64,000 nucleotides of DNA from Amborella trichopoda. Taxonomy: Eukaryota; Streptophyta; Magnoliopsida; Amborellales; Amborellaceae. A program made the translations under genes and the position numbers. The DNA lies in the NCBI RefSeq assembly GCF_000471905.2, contig NW_006497023.1, forward strand, positions 1,885,773 to 1,949,772, in the 5' to 3' direction. Shown one piece after another: positions 11,810-24,268 of this stretch. Within the stretch, counting starts at the first letter, position 1. Each line of letters begins with the position of its first letter. The notes under the pieces are model-generated. The model did not search any database. It saw nothing but the letters and a program-made list of their open reading frames with translations, and was not told where the DNA came from.

Positions 11810-13873
11810 GAAGTCTCTGATCACGCTGAACCCTCGAAATCCAAACCATGGAATGTCCATCACTGGTGGAGAAGGCTCAAGTCTTTAAGGCGAGAAATGA
11901 TTCGTCAAGCTAGGGTTGTTCAGAAGCCTAGCAAGACGGACCAAGGACCTTCAAAGGTGACTAGAAGAAGACGAGCACCAAGGGCTACTCACCGAAAGAA
12001 CAAGGTTCCTTAGCCACCAGTCGAGCAAGAATTCCTCAGGCCTCTTCCTCCCTTGCTGACTTTAAAAGACTTCATCCCGATCACCACCGACCTCATTCCT
12101 CCGTCTCATCAAAAGGTTACCCCTGAGTCATCTCTTACTCGGGGAACGTCCAATGAGGGTGATGATGTTAAAAGCACTCCCTAAAGGTCTACGCAGGTGA
12201 AAGACCTAAAAGACTCCCTGCACACGTCCAACTCTGGTGATTACGTAAAAAGCTGCCCAATGAGGAGAATGACCTTAAAAGTCCCTCATCTACTGACCCC
12301 TCCCCTTTTTTCACTTATTCTTCTTTTTCTTATCCTTCCTCTTCTATCTCTGCTGCAAGTACAACCATGAAATATCCAGACTTTGAGGCTCTTGACATAG
12401 AGTGCGAAGGAACCAATATAAGCAGGATGCATTGGAGACAGCTGAAAAAGACATTAGCCTAGGCAGCTGGATTTTTAACAGTTGCTGACGTCTTGGAGGC
12501 TCGAGCTAAGTCAGAGCCATCCTCTTCTACCAGGAAGCACAAGAAGTCAAAGTCAAAGAATCCCTAGTGGCCACCTGAGCCTGACTTTGAGCAGAGACTA
12601 AGAGAATCAAGAGGGCAGAGCTTCTATTCTCAGGAGGCTTGCCACACGGTATAGATCTATTTATTATCAGCTAGCACAAGGCAAACACTACAGACACTGG
12701 TGCAAAAACCAAGCGATTCATATGAGGGTGCCTCTGGCCCCGCAATCGCTGAATCTCAAATTTCCTGTAAATTCAAAATCAAACTCCTGCAGCCTTATAT
12801 GGTGTTCATATTTGAGGTCAACCCTCCTTTTCCCCAGTTCGAGAAAGATGCCGAAATCATGATCTATGCTAGAGCTCTATTGGAAGAGGAGATGTCAGAA
12901 TCATGGGTCTCTGCACTTGAGGTTAATGAGAAAACCTCTGAAGTCATTGATGACGAGTTGCAAGAGGCCTCTGAAGAATAGAAAGAAGGGGGTCAAGCCA
13001 CAATAGATGAATTTGAGGAGATAAATCTAGGGGATGAGGCCGACCCAATACCCACTTTCATCTCAATGAATTGTCTCCAAAAGAGAAAGCAAATTTCACT
13101 GCCTTCTTGCGAGCAAACAGAGACATAGCATTACCATGAGATGCCTAGTTTAGACCCTCAAGTAGCGGTTCACCATCATGACATCGATCCAACTTTCAAA
13201 CCTGTCAGGCAGAAATCAAGGAAGTTTAGGCCTAACCTCGAAATATAGATAGATGTCGAGGTGACCAAACTCAGACAAGCGGGCTTCATTCGTGAAGTCA
13301 AGTACCCAAAGTGTCTGGTAAATGTTGTTCCAGTCAAGAAGAAGAACAGACAAATTAGGGTTTGCATCAACTTCCGTGACTGAATACTGCCTGCTCAAAC
13401 GATGACTTCCCATTGCTGTTCACGGAGATGCTCATTGATTCTATGGCTCACTGTCAGATCTTCTCCTTCATGGATGGATACATCGGGTATAATTTGATAC
13501 GAATGGCACTAAAAGATGAGGAAGCCACAACGTTCTTGACTACAAAAGGGGTCTTTCACTATACAATGATGCCTTTTGGATTGAAGAATGCTAGTGCCAC
13601 ATATCAGAGAGCGATGACAACCATCATCAAGGATAAGATTCACAAGGAGGTCTAATGCTATATAGATGACTTGATGGTAAAATCCGAAGAGAAAGACACT
13701 CATATAAGAGACCTTGAAAATGTGTTTGAGCGGTTATGCTTTCATCAACTTAAAATGAACCTGCTGCGATGTGCTTTTGGCCTGCGTCCAGGAAAGTTCA
13801 TGGGATTCATTATTAGACACTGATGGATGGAAGTTGAGTCAGTCAAGATGAAAGCACTACAAGAAATGATGTC
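11810..13873 (+). pseudogene. E2 internal region: gag/pol linker to RT, part 1
   Basis: Broken + strand coding sequence. The first part (about 11840-12180) encodes a basic stretch with RQARVVQKPSK and TRRRRAPRATHRKNK, matching the minus-strand region 39523-39705 of E5. At 12361-12640 it matches 39310-38940 (DFEALDIECEGTNISRMHW; KHKKSKSKNP; DFEQRLRESRG). RT begins near 13180 (KPVRQKSRKFRPN; KLRQAGFIREVKYP; RVCINFRD). It continues with SFMDGYIGYNLIRM and MMPFGLKNASATYQRAM, and YIDD at 13659-13670 one codon after an in-frame TAA (13653-13655). It stops at 13873, where E3 is inserted, and resumes at 24269. Ty3/gypsy RT motif order is clear; the gene is dead. Confidence 0.85.
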
Positions 13874-14684
13874 TAGTTAGGTGCCTCATTCTTGCCCTCC
13901 GGAACCTTTAGGGATCGAGTGGCGTGCATATCGGATTTCGAGGGAAGACCAAGGACATTTTTTAGATCACCCTCTCGAAAACCTCATTCGAAAATGGGGG
14001 CAGCAGTTAACAACCGGTGAGAGACGAATTTAAAGGTGGGTTCGGGACTTACTCGAGCTGACTCGAGTGGGGACCCTTTTAGATCACGAAGAAAGCCCCC
14101 AGTAATACAACTGGTTTGAAATCACCTCCCTTGGCTTGTATCCTTCTTACTTTCTACAATCACACACATATATGGCAAAGGTTATAAAACAGGTGGGTCA
14201 GACCTCACCCTTTTTCTCTTTAATGAATGTACACAAGCATGCGCATTCAAAAAGAAGAACAGAAGAAAGATGGGGGAGAGAAAAATTCGATTAAGCAAGT
14301 GGATTAGAGCGGTGACTAGGCTGGTGGATAATTGGCTTGATGCGGTAGAAAAACGAGCTCGGTAACTAAGACCGGATCACAAGATCACTACTAGACGTCA
14401 TTACCAATACCGACTAGCTAGGCACGATGGTCGGTCGATCGTGGTAATAAAGCAGGCCAAGTAATCCTGGCACAACAACATTATAGCTAGACAACAACAT
14501 TATAGCTAGACAACAAGACTATCAGGAGAGGCTAACCTCAATCCCTCTTAGTCGAATGAAAGAATGAAAAAATTAAGGTATGAGGAAAGAATAAGAAGTG
14601 AAGAAGAGAAAGAAGGAAGGAGGGAGAAGAAGGGAAGAGAAGAGTACGAAAGACGAGAGGATAAAGGAGATAGAGGGAAGGAAG

Positions 14685-15210
14685 GTGCAGTTGGAGCTAA
14701 GCATAACCAACTGTATTAGAAGGAAGAGAGAGAAAATATAGTTGGCACTAGGTTTCACTGACTATGTTGTACAAAGGAGAAGAGAGAGGAGATGCAATTG
14801 GCATTAAGCTTCGCTGACTGTGACAGAAGAGGAGAAAGAAATCCAATCGATGCTAAGTTTCACCGATTGACAAAAGACGAACGAGAAAACCAATCAGTGT
14901 TAAGTTTCACCGACTAATAGAAGAGAAGAGAAAGGAGAGAGAAAACTAGTCGACATTGAGCTTCATCAACTGATATAGGAGAGAGAAAACTAATTGGTAT
15001 TAGGCTTCACCTATTGATAAAAGAGGAGAGAGAAAATCAGTTGACACTGAGCTTTGTCAATTGATAGAGGGGAAAGAAAACCAACCGACGTTGGGCTTCA
15101 TCGATTGTGACAAAAGAAAAAGAACACCAACTTGCGCTAGGCCTCGTCAGTTGTGACAAGAGAAAGAGACAACCAACCAGCGCTAGACCTAGTCAGTTAC
15201 ATCAGAAGAG
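14685..15210 (-). repeat. Tandem hairpin array in E3 3' LTR
   Basis: Units of roughly 55-75 bp, each with two short inverted arms around a GCTAAGCTT-like loop, separated by GAGAGAGAAA spacers. Examples: CAGTTGG/CCAACTG (14688-14694 with 14707-14713), CAATCG/CGATTG (14844-14849 with 14864-14869), and CAGTTGACA/TGTCAATTG (15038-15046 with 15055-15063, one G-T pair). The arm sequence varies between units, but in these examples both arms change together. Confidence 0.8.
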
Positions 15211-15214
15211 GACG

Positions 15215-15640
15215 AATGGAGATATAGATGAGAAGAAGAGAAAGAGAGATAGAGATGGGAAGAAGAGAGACAAAGAGATAGAGATAAGAAGAGAGGAGGA
15301 GAGAGAAAGAGATAAATATGAGAAGAAGAGAGAGAAAGGGATAGAGACGAGAAGAGAGATAAAGAGATAGAGATGGGAAGAAGAGAGAGAAAGGGATAAA
15401 GAGGAGAGGAGAGAGAAAGAGATAGAGATGAGAAAAAGAGAGAGAAATGTTAGAGATGAGAAGAGTGGAGGAGAGAGAAAGAGATAGAGAGAGAAAGAGG
15501 GGAGGAGAGAGAAAGAGGGAAGGAGAGAGAAAGAGCGGAGGAGAGAAATAAGCAAGGAGAGAGAAAAAGGAAGGAGAGAGAAGAGAGGAGGAGAGAAAGA
15601 GGGGAGGAGAAAAAGAGAGGAGGAGAGAGAAAGTTACCTA
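15215..15640 (-). repeat. GA-rich tract in E3 3' LTR
   Basis: Imperfect repeats of AGAGATAGAGATGAGAAG and AGAGAGAAAG units. Open frames through it are low complexity only. Confidence 0.9.
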
Positions 15641-15717
15641 CACGAAGGATATCAACCCTTTCTTCTCTCTTATCTCTCTCCTAAACGTACTCATAGGCTC
15701 AAGCAAGAATGGAAATT

Positions 15718-15778
15718 TTTATTGAATCAATTAAAAAATGAACTCTCCCTTTACAATTTAGTTTTGCATGTTTATATA
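15718..15778 (-). promoter_or_regulatory. E3 3' LTR TATA box and poly(A) signal
   Basis: On the minus strand, TATATAAA at 15778-15771 and AATAAA at 15723-15718, 48 bp apart, in the same order as in E1's LTR. Confidence 0.7.
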
Positions 15779-17061
15779 GAGTTGGGCTAAAACATCCATG
15801 TACGCTCATAAACTACTTAGAAATGAAGATAATTACAATTTAATTAAGTTTAAAGAAATTCTAAAAATGGGTGTAAAAGGATTGTTTTGTCCCTGCCCAA
15901 CAATGTGTGGAGCTCCAGAACAGTTCCTGTTGTTTCCCGAGAACTTCTTTGATCTTCCATGGCTGATCTGAGGTCATTCTGAAGCCCGTTTATTTGAAAT
16001 ATTATTGTGTTCTTGTACGGCTCGACAAGACGATCATTTTGATACCAACTTTGAGTCATGAATCTCTTTTTTGAGTCATGATTATGAGACTTGAATCTTA
16101 GATGAATCTTGAAAATTTTGGATCCATTGTGAGCTCGTTCCTTGATGTTTCTTCATAATTTCTTCGTTGAATCACACTTAACAAGCCATCACAATCATGT
16201 TAAAACAAATGTACCTTGATTTCGTGTCCGGATGAAGATTTTTGCGGCTTGAGTTTTTTACCGGAATCATGAAATTCGATGGCCGAAATTTACTGCAGCT
16301 TTGATACCTTTGCGTGTAAAATCAAACCATTCATCGTACACGAGGTTCGGACCCGAGATAGCCTCAGACCTCACACACATAATGCAATTGGTTTCGTGTC
16401 GATCCGGTATGCGAGCGTCGTGATCTAGCTGTTTGAACAAGACGTGCTGCTCACAGATCAGCGACTTTCATTTAGTTTTTCTCCCTGCTCAGGCGTCATC
16501 ATGGGGTGTACGACATCGAGTTGCTCGTCTTGATGAGATGAACACGCTCACCAAGTTAGGAGCGATTTGACTTGGAACGAATGAGATATAGGCCTCAAAA
16601 GTGACTGCCCGTGACTGTAAAAACAAGCACCTTTAATAGTGTTTTGATGCACAGTAGCCACAACGGAATAGTGTGCGACCTACCCCCTTTTCGGTATTTT
16701 TCCCTTAACTTTGTCTTGGAGTGCTCAACTGAGCTGAAACTTGACTCAAAGGGGTTCGCGACCGTGCCGAATCTAATGGCAGTGGTCTAATAACCCGTTT
16801 GATGCACCAAAAGTATAGCTCTAGTTACGGGATCCATTTCAGGGTGTTAGAGATCGATTTCGCTAAAATTGTTTCTTTATGTTCATTGCCTTAGACATGT
16901 CTGATTGTAATGAAACTCAGTAGGTGGTATTTTGAAGTTCTGATGAATATCTTGAGCAATTTTATTGCCATTCTGCGACTGTTGGGGATTTCCACTGTTT
17001 TGTAGGCTTTATTGACCTGCTTCCTTCTAGGGACCAAGGTGCTGAAAAATACGTTCAAACA

Positions 17062-20000
17062 GCTTGCCCCGTCAATTGTTGTGCTTCAAAAGAGTGAGAA
17101 GGACAATCATTTGGAAAAATTCCTATTTTTCTCTTCTTAGCCACAGGACCACATGAACGCTGATGAGATTCAAGTAATGGTGTCACTAGGTTGCTCAGAT
17201 GTAGGGATGCATTGTTCGCGTGTCCGTCTGTGGAAACTTTAGGAGGAGAAGAGACATTTTTTAAGGATCTTGTCGAAGTCCTCATCCTTGTGCGGAGTGT
17301 TCGTGATTTTGAAGCTGAGGATTTTGTACATACCTCGTCAGTCAAAATCAGACCCGTCTAGCAATTGAGTGCCATGTCGAATTGCATTGTTCCCATTTGG
17401 TCTGGGTTCATTAGTTTGCTTTAGTAGGCGCCGTTTACTACTACACCAAGATTTCTTTTAACATTCAGAGTACCATTATGGGTCTCGTCTACCGAGTCCA
17501 GTCGGGGACAGGATCTATTAGCTTATCCCAAAGGTCTGGTCGTGCCGGCTAGGTGAGCTAACGTCTCTGGCAGGTTCCTCCCTCGCTTTATCAGTTTCTT
17601 TCCTTTGTAATGCTTATTTCTAGAGTGTATTTGTTACCTCGTGGAAATAATGTTCTTCTTCATGAGACTTGTCTTGCCGTCTTGGCGAGTCTTCTGTCTT
17701 TCGATTCCTTTTGCAACTGGACTCAAGCTATCATAATATTTTCCTTGAAGCTCATATTTTTAGAGTCCTGGCATTTATGAGACTTGGGATTTTCTTCTTT
17801 CGAGTGAGGGCTGAAGTCGCTTGTTGAGACGAGTGCTGCATCAACCTGTTTATTGATCCAACCATCCTTTACAGATTTTCACTTGAACTTGGGATGCAGT
17901 GCCGTAGAGACTGTTTTCACTAACTTCTTTTTTACTTTGGGGTTCTTTTACATATAACCTATCAGCTATGTCCACCCTTTTTATCCATTTTTACTCACGA
18001 TGCCCTTTCAAGTTTTCACCATACCCAGTTTTTGCTTTATTCACGAAACTCTTTTACTCATGGTTTCGTGACCATGCCCGTTCATCATTTTTACTCATAA
18101 CGTTCCCTTGTCATGGTATACACCATGCCCATTATTTTTCTCATCATTTATTTAATGTTTTTTTTGTGAAGTCATGTTTAAGTTCATGCCTTCGGGACCT
18201 ATGCGAAGAAGTTTAACGTCATGTGGCCTGGACGTGCATTATGGTTTAAGATCATACAACTGAACCGTGGTGGTGATGAATGGCAGTCTATGGAGGCCAT
18301 GGAGTGAGTATGGTGGTGGTTTGACTCACTTAGGAAATTGGCATTAGGCTACCTATGAGAGATGGATGATGTATGAAATGTGAGTGGATGATGGTGAGCC
18401 ACTCACTTACAACGAGCATGGGCGGTGGGATAGTTCGCTGTTTTGTGAGCACGGGTGAGACTCACAAGGGAATGAGAAGTGGTGATGAAGTGAATGAACT
18501 CACTGGGGAGGTAATGAAGGTGGCGCAGGCACACTAATAGGTACGTTAGCGAAGGCGTGTGTGAAAATGCATGTAAAGGCGTGTGCGCGTATGTGAGGGA
18601 AAGTTTATAGTCATGCATCATGGACTTGTGGGAAGTAGTTTATTGTCACGGAGGCAAAACGTATACTATGGTTTAAGGTCGTACAGCTGGACCGTGGTTA
18701 TGTAGTTTAAAGTCATACAACTAGGATTGTGCAGTTTAAGGTCGTGCAACTAGACCTCTGCTACAGTTTAAGGTCATATAGTTTGGACCATGGTGCTAAG
18801 CCTTTTAATGTCATGCGGCTAAGATGTGTACTATAGTTTAAAGTCATGTAGCTTTGACCGTGGTTATGCTGTTTAGGTTCGTGCAACTTGACCTCCACTA
18901 CAGTTTAAGGTCATATAGTTTGGACCATGGCTGTGCAGTTTAGGGTCATACAGCACAGACTCTGAGGTTTAAGGTCATGCAACAAGATCTCCGCAACAGT
19001 TTAAGGTCATATCATTTGTACCGTGCAGTTTAGGGTCATGCATCTAGATTGAGGTTGTGCCGCCATGTAGGTGAAGCTCCATGAGGAATGGATATGTGGA
19101 TGGCAAGCCGACTCCCTAGGGATAAAATGGTTAAGACCATTCACAAACTGAGGGCTCAGATGGACATGGTGTCCCGACGAAGGATGACCAACAAAAGTGG
19201 ACTTGACTAAGGCTTAGTGAGGGGGTAAGCATAGTGTGTGGGGTGAAATATGGCTTGGTGTGAAACTGACCCCTCGAAAATATAAAAGGTAAGAATGACC
19301 CTAACTTCACTAGGGACAATGAGTTGAGTATGGATCTGACTCCTATGGGTATGTGGGACACCACTGAGGTTGACAAGTCACGGGTTGGGTACAACCCCCC
19401 TAAGGATAAGTGGTAGGACGCACAAGACTTCAACCTGGAGTAGGTGACAATAGGTTGCTTAAAATACGGCCTGCCCTAGGTGTAGCGCAAGTGATTTCTT
19501 GCGAGTATTCAACCGGCACTGAGTTCTCGAAAACACGACCAACGCTGGGTTGTTAAAAACTTAGTTGGGGCTGTAAACAACCCGTGATATTATTTGCAGA
19601 CAACCGACACTAAGTTAACCGGCGCTATGGTTGTTTGGAAACACACCCGGCACCAAATCAACTGGCGTTAGGGTTGTTTGGAAACACGTCCGACTCCAAG
19701 TTAACTGGCGCTAGGGTTGTTTTGAAAACACGCTCGACGTTAAGTCAACTGGAGTTAGGGTTGTTTGAAATTAACCCGGCCCTGAGGATGGATCAATGAG
19801 AGTTACCTCGGGCCTTGAGTCAACGCCCGATTGGGCTCATCATCACTTAGCTTCCCTTGGACGCAATTGGAATTCCCAGTTTGTGAGGGGCATTTGAGGG
19901 TAGTGTAGTCTATATAAGGGGGTAAAATCCTGTTTTCCCTTATTTTTCACCAAGGGTAAAAAAACCTTAAGCAGGGGTTTTCTTTAACCGTGACGAGAGG

Positions 20001-21070
20001 GTGCTCGGTTGAAGTTCCAGCAAGCAGTGGGACTTTAGCAAAAGTTTTACAGGGATGCTTTTTTGCCAAAAGTGGGATTCGACATGGGTTTTTTACAAGG
20101 AAGGCCTTCGACGTGCAGACTTTGCCAAGAATATGGCGAAGTTGTACGGAAAGGAGCAAGAAAGCAGAGTTTCCAGGGAGTTTTCTGAGAAACGGAAGAG
20201 ATTTCGATTGCAGCAGTTTTTGGTAGAAGACGCGAGAAGTGAAATTGTGAGCATTTTCGCGTGTCTTAGGAGTTTTCAGAGGTTGTTAAGAATTTTCCCA
20301 GGGATTGTGGTAACGTTTTGAAGTTGTTAGTGGTTTTTGCAGAGGTTCCCGAGGCTTTGGGGAAGTTTGTAGAAGTTTTCGGTGAAGTTCTGGTGCTGTC
20401 CAGGTGAAAAACGCAGGCGAAAAGTTTTTCAGTGGGTTTTCCGACTGTGTAAGGGAAGTTTCGGCAGGAGATGAATGGTCACTAGAGGTGGACCGTCATG
20501 GAGGGCATACGGTTGCAGGAGGTGAACCATCGTGGAGGTGAACCGTCACAAGGGAGGTGTACGGTTACCTCTGAAAATCGTGTGACCATTAAAGAGGTGC
20601 GAAAACTTAGGCTTTGAAAATGAGGAATCTCGGTAAGCGAGCAGTCATAACAGGGTCGGCGCGAACAAAAGTGCAGCCGTAGTTGGGGAAATCGACGCTG
20701 ATGGTTTGGAGTGCTGACTCAATTGGCGTTGATTCTCAAGAAAGGCGACCAATGCTAAGGGTTAAGAGCACAACCGGCGTTGGCCTTTGGAGGACACAGC
20801 CGGCGCTGGCTTCAATTGGTGCTCGTCAGCATGTGTGGCTTTTCATGATACGGAGAGCGATACTCACTTATGGTATTAAGTTACGTGCAGGATTTGTAGC
20901 GTTCGACGATGAGCTACACACGATGATGTTCATAGGCAGGCAAAAAGTGGTGAATGATGATAGGGCGTGGCTTGTGATACTTGTTGGAAGCCATATCCTC
21001 CATGATCACAATGAGGTCCATGTTGTTCTATTGAAGGGCACCCACTGTGAACAAGGTCTGCTTTCCGTCA
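17062..21070 (-). other. E3 3' region with tandem arrays
   Basis: Colinear in reverse with E1 2900-7433. In + coordinates: 17062-18200 (block with CACATGAACGCTGATGAGAT and GAGTACCATTATGGGTCTC), 18200-19060 tandem array, 19060-19480 (block with AAGACCATTCACAAACTGAG), CCGGCGCTAGGG-type units (19480-19790), 19800-20690, a second cluster of such units (20690-20830), and 20830-21070 next to the deletion junction. No gene is credible in it. GTCTATATAAGGGGG at about 19909 resembles a TATA box but lies antisense to the element. Confidence 0.75.
18650..19060 (-). repeat. Tandem array in E3 3' region
   Basis: Units with GTTTAAGGTCATACAACT and GGACCGTGGTTATGCA cores. It is homologous to 36110-36935 and, reversed, to 5330-5710. 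Confidence 0.8.
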
Positions 21071-21077
21071 TAGGCTA

Positions 21078-21393
21078 ATTCCTTGCCAAGGCAACTCACT
21101 TTGTATGTTTAATATACATGTCGAATGAATCATATGTCGTATGTTTGATATACATGTAAGATGAAATATCTTGCTTGTATGTATGACATACACGTCGAAT
21201 GGACCAAGGCTAACTTCTTGGCGTGGCTTTGCTTTGTCTTCTGGACAGTCTCGAATACGGGGATAAGAAAATCCCAATCTGGATAAATGGGTTACAAAAC
21301 CCGCAAGCCATAACAAAATGTGGAAACATAATGAAAGCAGATAATAAAAGAAAAAACTAGCCAAATAAGAACGATTCGACTAAGGGGTAGTAA
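21078..21393 (-). other. E3 leader downstream of the primer site, with a triple repeat
   Basis: Bases 21200-21393 match E5's leader (41820-41995; shared GGATAAGAAAATCCC and GAACGATYCGACTAAGG blocks). At 21103-21195, three units beginning GTATGTTTAATATACAT, GTATGTTTGATATACAT and GTATGTATGACATACAC sit 36-38 bp apart, each partly palindromic. They lie at the junction where gag-pol is missing and are not seen in E5's leader. Confidence 0.7.
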
Positions 21394-21413
21394 GTCCCCA
21401 GTGGAGTCGCCAA
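21394..21413 (-). other. E3 primer-binding site
   Basis: On the minus strand TTGGCGACTCCACTGGGGAC, two bases after the LTR end (CTAGCCA). TGG of the site would pair with a tRNA CCA end. Tat/Ogre elements are reported to use tRNA-Arg; I did not verify the tRNA here. This site fixes the orientation and LTR end for the family. Confidence 0.85.
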
Positions 21414-21415
21414 GC

Positions 21416-24268
21416 TGGCTAGGTGCCTCGATCTCACCCTCCAGATCGTTTGGGGATTGGGTGGTGTGCGTCTAGGGTTTCGAGGGAAGAACTGGGTCAT
21501 TTTTGAGATCGCCCTCTCGAGAACCTCGTTCAAAAATGGGGGTAGGTGTTACCAACCGGTGAGAGAGGAATTTAAAGGTGGGTTTTGGACTTACTCGGGC
21601 TGACTCGTGTGAGTGCCCTCTTAGATCACGAAGAAAGCCCCCCAATAATAAAACTGGTTAGAAATCACTTCCTTTAGCTTGTACCCTTTTTATTTTCTGC
21701 AATCACACACATATTAGGCAAAGGTTACAAGACAGGTGGATCAAACCTCACCCTTTTCTTCTTTGATGAATGTACACAAGCATGCGCATTAAATTAGAGG
21801 AAGAGAAGAAAGACGGGGGAGAGAAGAATTCGACTAAGCGAGAGGGTCAGAGCGGTGACTAGGCTGGTGGATAATTGACCTCACGTGGTAGCGAAACAGG
21901 AATAGTAACTAAGACCTGCTCACAACATCACTACTAGACGTCATTACCAATACCGACTAGCTAGGCACGATGGACGGTCTGTCGTGGCAATAAAGTGGGC
22001 TAAGTAATCCTGGTACAACAACATTACGGCTAGACGACAAGACTACCATGAGAGGCTAACGTTAACACTCTTAGTTGAACGAAGGAATGTCAGAATTAAG
22101 GTATGAGGAAAGAATAAGAAGACAAGAACAGAAAGAAGGAAGGAGGGAGAAGAAGGGAAGAGAAGAGTTTGAAAGACGAGAGGATAAAGGAGAGAGAGGG
22201 ACGGAAGGCACAATCGGGGCTAAGCATTATGGATTGTGTTAAAAAGAAGAGAGAGAAAATACAGTCCGTGCTAGGTTTCACCGATTGTGTTGTACAGAGG
22301 AGAATAGAGGAGATGTAGTCAGTGCTAAGCTTCACCGACTGTGACAAAAGAAGAGAGAGAAATTCACCGACATTAGGTTTCATCAACTGACAAAAGAGTA
22401 GAGAGAAAACGAGCCTGCACTAGGTTTCACCGATTGACAGAAGAGGAGAGAGAGGTGAGAGAAAATAAGTCAGTGATGGGCATCGTAGACTTATTTAAGA
22501 GGGAGAAAACCAACCGATGTTAGGCTTTACCGATTGACAGAAGAGGACAGAGAAAACCAGTTGGGGCTGAGCTTCACCAACTGATAGAGGGGAGAGAAAA
22601 TCAACTGGCACTGGGCTTCACCAGTTGTGGTAGATGAAAGGGAACACCAACCAGCACTATGCCTCGTCGATTGTGACTCGAGAAAGAGACAACCAACCGA
22701 CATTAGGCCTTGCTAGTTACATCATAAGAGGACGAATGGAGATAGAGATGAGAATAAGAGAGACAAAGATAGAGATAGGAAGAAGAGAAAGAAAGAGATA
22801 ATGATGAGAAGAGAGGAGAGAGAAAGAGATAGAGATGAAAAAAAGAGAGAGAAAGGGATAGAGACAATAAGAGAGAGAAAGAGATAGAGATGGTAAGAAG
22901 AGAGAGAAAGAGATAGAGATGAGAGGAGAGAGAAAGAGATAGAGATGGGAAGAAGATAGAGAAAGGGATAGAGATGAGAAGAGAGGTGGAGAGAGAAAGA
23001 GATAGAGATGAGAAGAGGGAAGGAGAGAGAAAGAGGGGAGGATAGAGAAAGAGGGGAGGAGAGAGAAAGAGGGGTGGAGAGAAAAAGAGGGAGGAGAGAG
23101 AAATAGAGGAGGAGAGAGAAAGTTTCCTACCTGAAGGATACCGACCCATACTCACAGGCTCACAGGCTCAAACAAGAATGAAAATTTTTATTGAATCAAT
23201 CAAAAAATGAACTCTCCCTTTATATATTAGCTTTGCATGTTTATATAGAGTTGGGCTAAAATGCAACTGTAAGCCCGAAAACTACCTAGAATTGAAGATA
23301 ATTACAATTTAATCGAATTTAAAGAAATTCTAAAATGGATGAAAAAGGACTATTTTGCCCCTGTCTAACAATGTGTGGAGTTTCAAAACAGTCCCTACTG
23401 CTGCCCGAGAACTTGCTTGATCTTCCATGGCTGACCCGAGTTATTTTGATGCCCCTTTGATACAAACTTCGAGCCAACAATCATGTTTTTGAGCCATGAT
23501 TATAAGACTTGAATCTCGGATGAATCTTGAAAACTTCGGATCGATTGTGCGCTCGTTCCTTGATGTTGCTTCGTGATTTCTTTGTTGATTCACACTGAGC
23601 ATGCCTTCACAATCATGTTGCAATGAACATAGCTTGATTTCATGTTCGGATGAAGATTTTGTCTTCTTGAGTTTTTGACCAAAATCTTGAAATCCGATGG
23701 CCAGAATTCACAGAACGTGCCACATATCGAATTGCTCGTCTTGATGAGATGAACATGCTCACCAAATTTTGGAGCATTCCAACTTGAAACGAGTGAGCTA
23801 TAGGCCCCAAAAGTGATTGCCCATTACTATAAAAACAATCTTCTTTAATGGTATTTTGATGCAGAGTGGCCACACGACAATAGTGTGAGGCCTACCCCTT
23901 TGCGGATTTTTCCCATAACTTTGTCTTAGAGTGCCCGACTAAGCTGAAACTTGATTTATAGGTTTTCCACCGTGTTAGATCTAATGGCAGTGGTCCCACA
24001 TTAGTTTGACTTACCAATAGTATAGCTATAGTTACGGGATCTATTTCAGGGTGCTAGAGACCGATTTCGCTGAAATTGTTTCTTTGTGCTCACTACCTTA
24101 AACATGTCTGATTGAGATGAAACTTGGCAGGTGGTCTTTTGAAGTGTTGATGAAGATCTTAAGAAATTCTGTTGTCATTCTGAGACTGTCGGGGATTTCC
24201 ACTGTTTTGTAGGCTTCATTAACCTGCTTCCTACTAAGGACCAAGGTGCTGAAAAATACGTTCAAACA
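21416..24268 (-). repeat. E3 5' LTR, type A (about 2.85 kb)
   Basis: Starts (in + coordinates) TGGCTAGGTGCC beside the primer site and ends TTCAAACA at 24268, followed by E2 pol. It is shorter than E3's 3' LTR because U3 has gaps near 23465 and near 23713. AATAAA and TATATAAA on the minus strand are at 23192-23187 and 23247-23240. Confidence 0.9.
22200..22735 (-). repeat. Tandem hairpin array in E3 5' LTR
   Basis: Same unit design as 14685-15210. The clearest stem is CAGTTGG/CCAACTG (22558-22564 with 22577-22583). A GA tract follows to about 23120. Confidence 0.8.

Larger units (their letters stand above)
13874..17061 (-). repeat. E3 3' LTR, type A (about 3.19 kb)
   Basis: Left edge TAGTTAGGTGCCTC (reverse of the CACCTAACYA end; TGG has become TAG) and right edge ACGTTCAAACA at 17061. 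In + coordinates the order is end block (13874-14110), conserved block with GACGTCATTACCAATACCGAC (14390-14415), hairpin array, GA tract, poly(A)/TATA pair and U3. The downstream GCTTGCCCCG at 17062 matches E1's pre-LTR purine tract in reverse. Confidence 0.9.
13874..24268 (-). mobile_element. E3: internally deleted Tat-like element, minus strand
   Basis: In element orientation: 5' LTR 24268-21416, primer site 21413-21394, short leader to about 21078, then directly the 3' region (21070-17062) and 3' LTR (17061-13874). Gag and pol are missing entirely, so it depends on other copies or is dead. Flanks are ATGTC (13869-13873) and CTGTC (24269-24273), 4 of 5 bases alike. Removing the element joins E2's RT in the order seen uninterrupted at 361-450 of E1. 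This is strong evidence for insertion into E2. Confidence 0.9.

Noticed and set aside
19905..19925. TATA box (GTCTATATAAGGGGG) as a host gene promoter
   Set aside because: Lies in E3's 3' region antisense to the element, with no gene downstream; E1's counterpart near 4410 is degenerate.
13874..21070. A single 7-kb LTR
   Set aside because: At first the whole repeated block looked like one LTR, but three junctions (24268, 45278, 47410) cut exactly at TGTTTGAACG, and the 5' copies carry only the first 2.9-3.3 kb. The rest is 3' region.
20683..21078. 131-codon + strand open frame
   Set aside because: Antisense to E3's 3' region; the homologous stretch in E1 (about 3350-3700) does not keep the frame.
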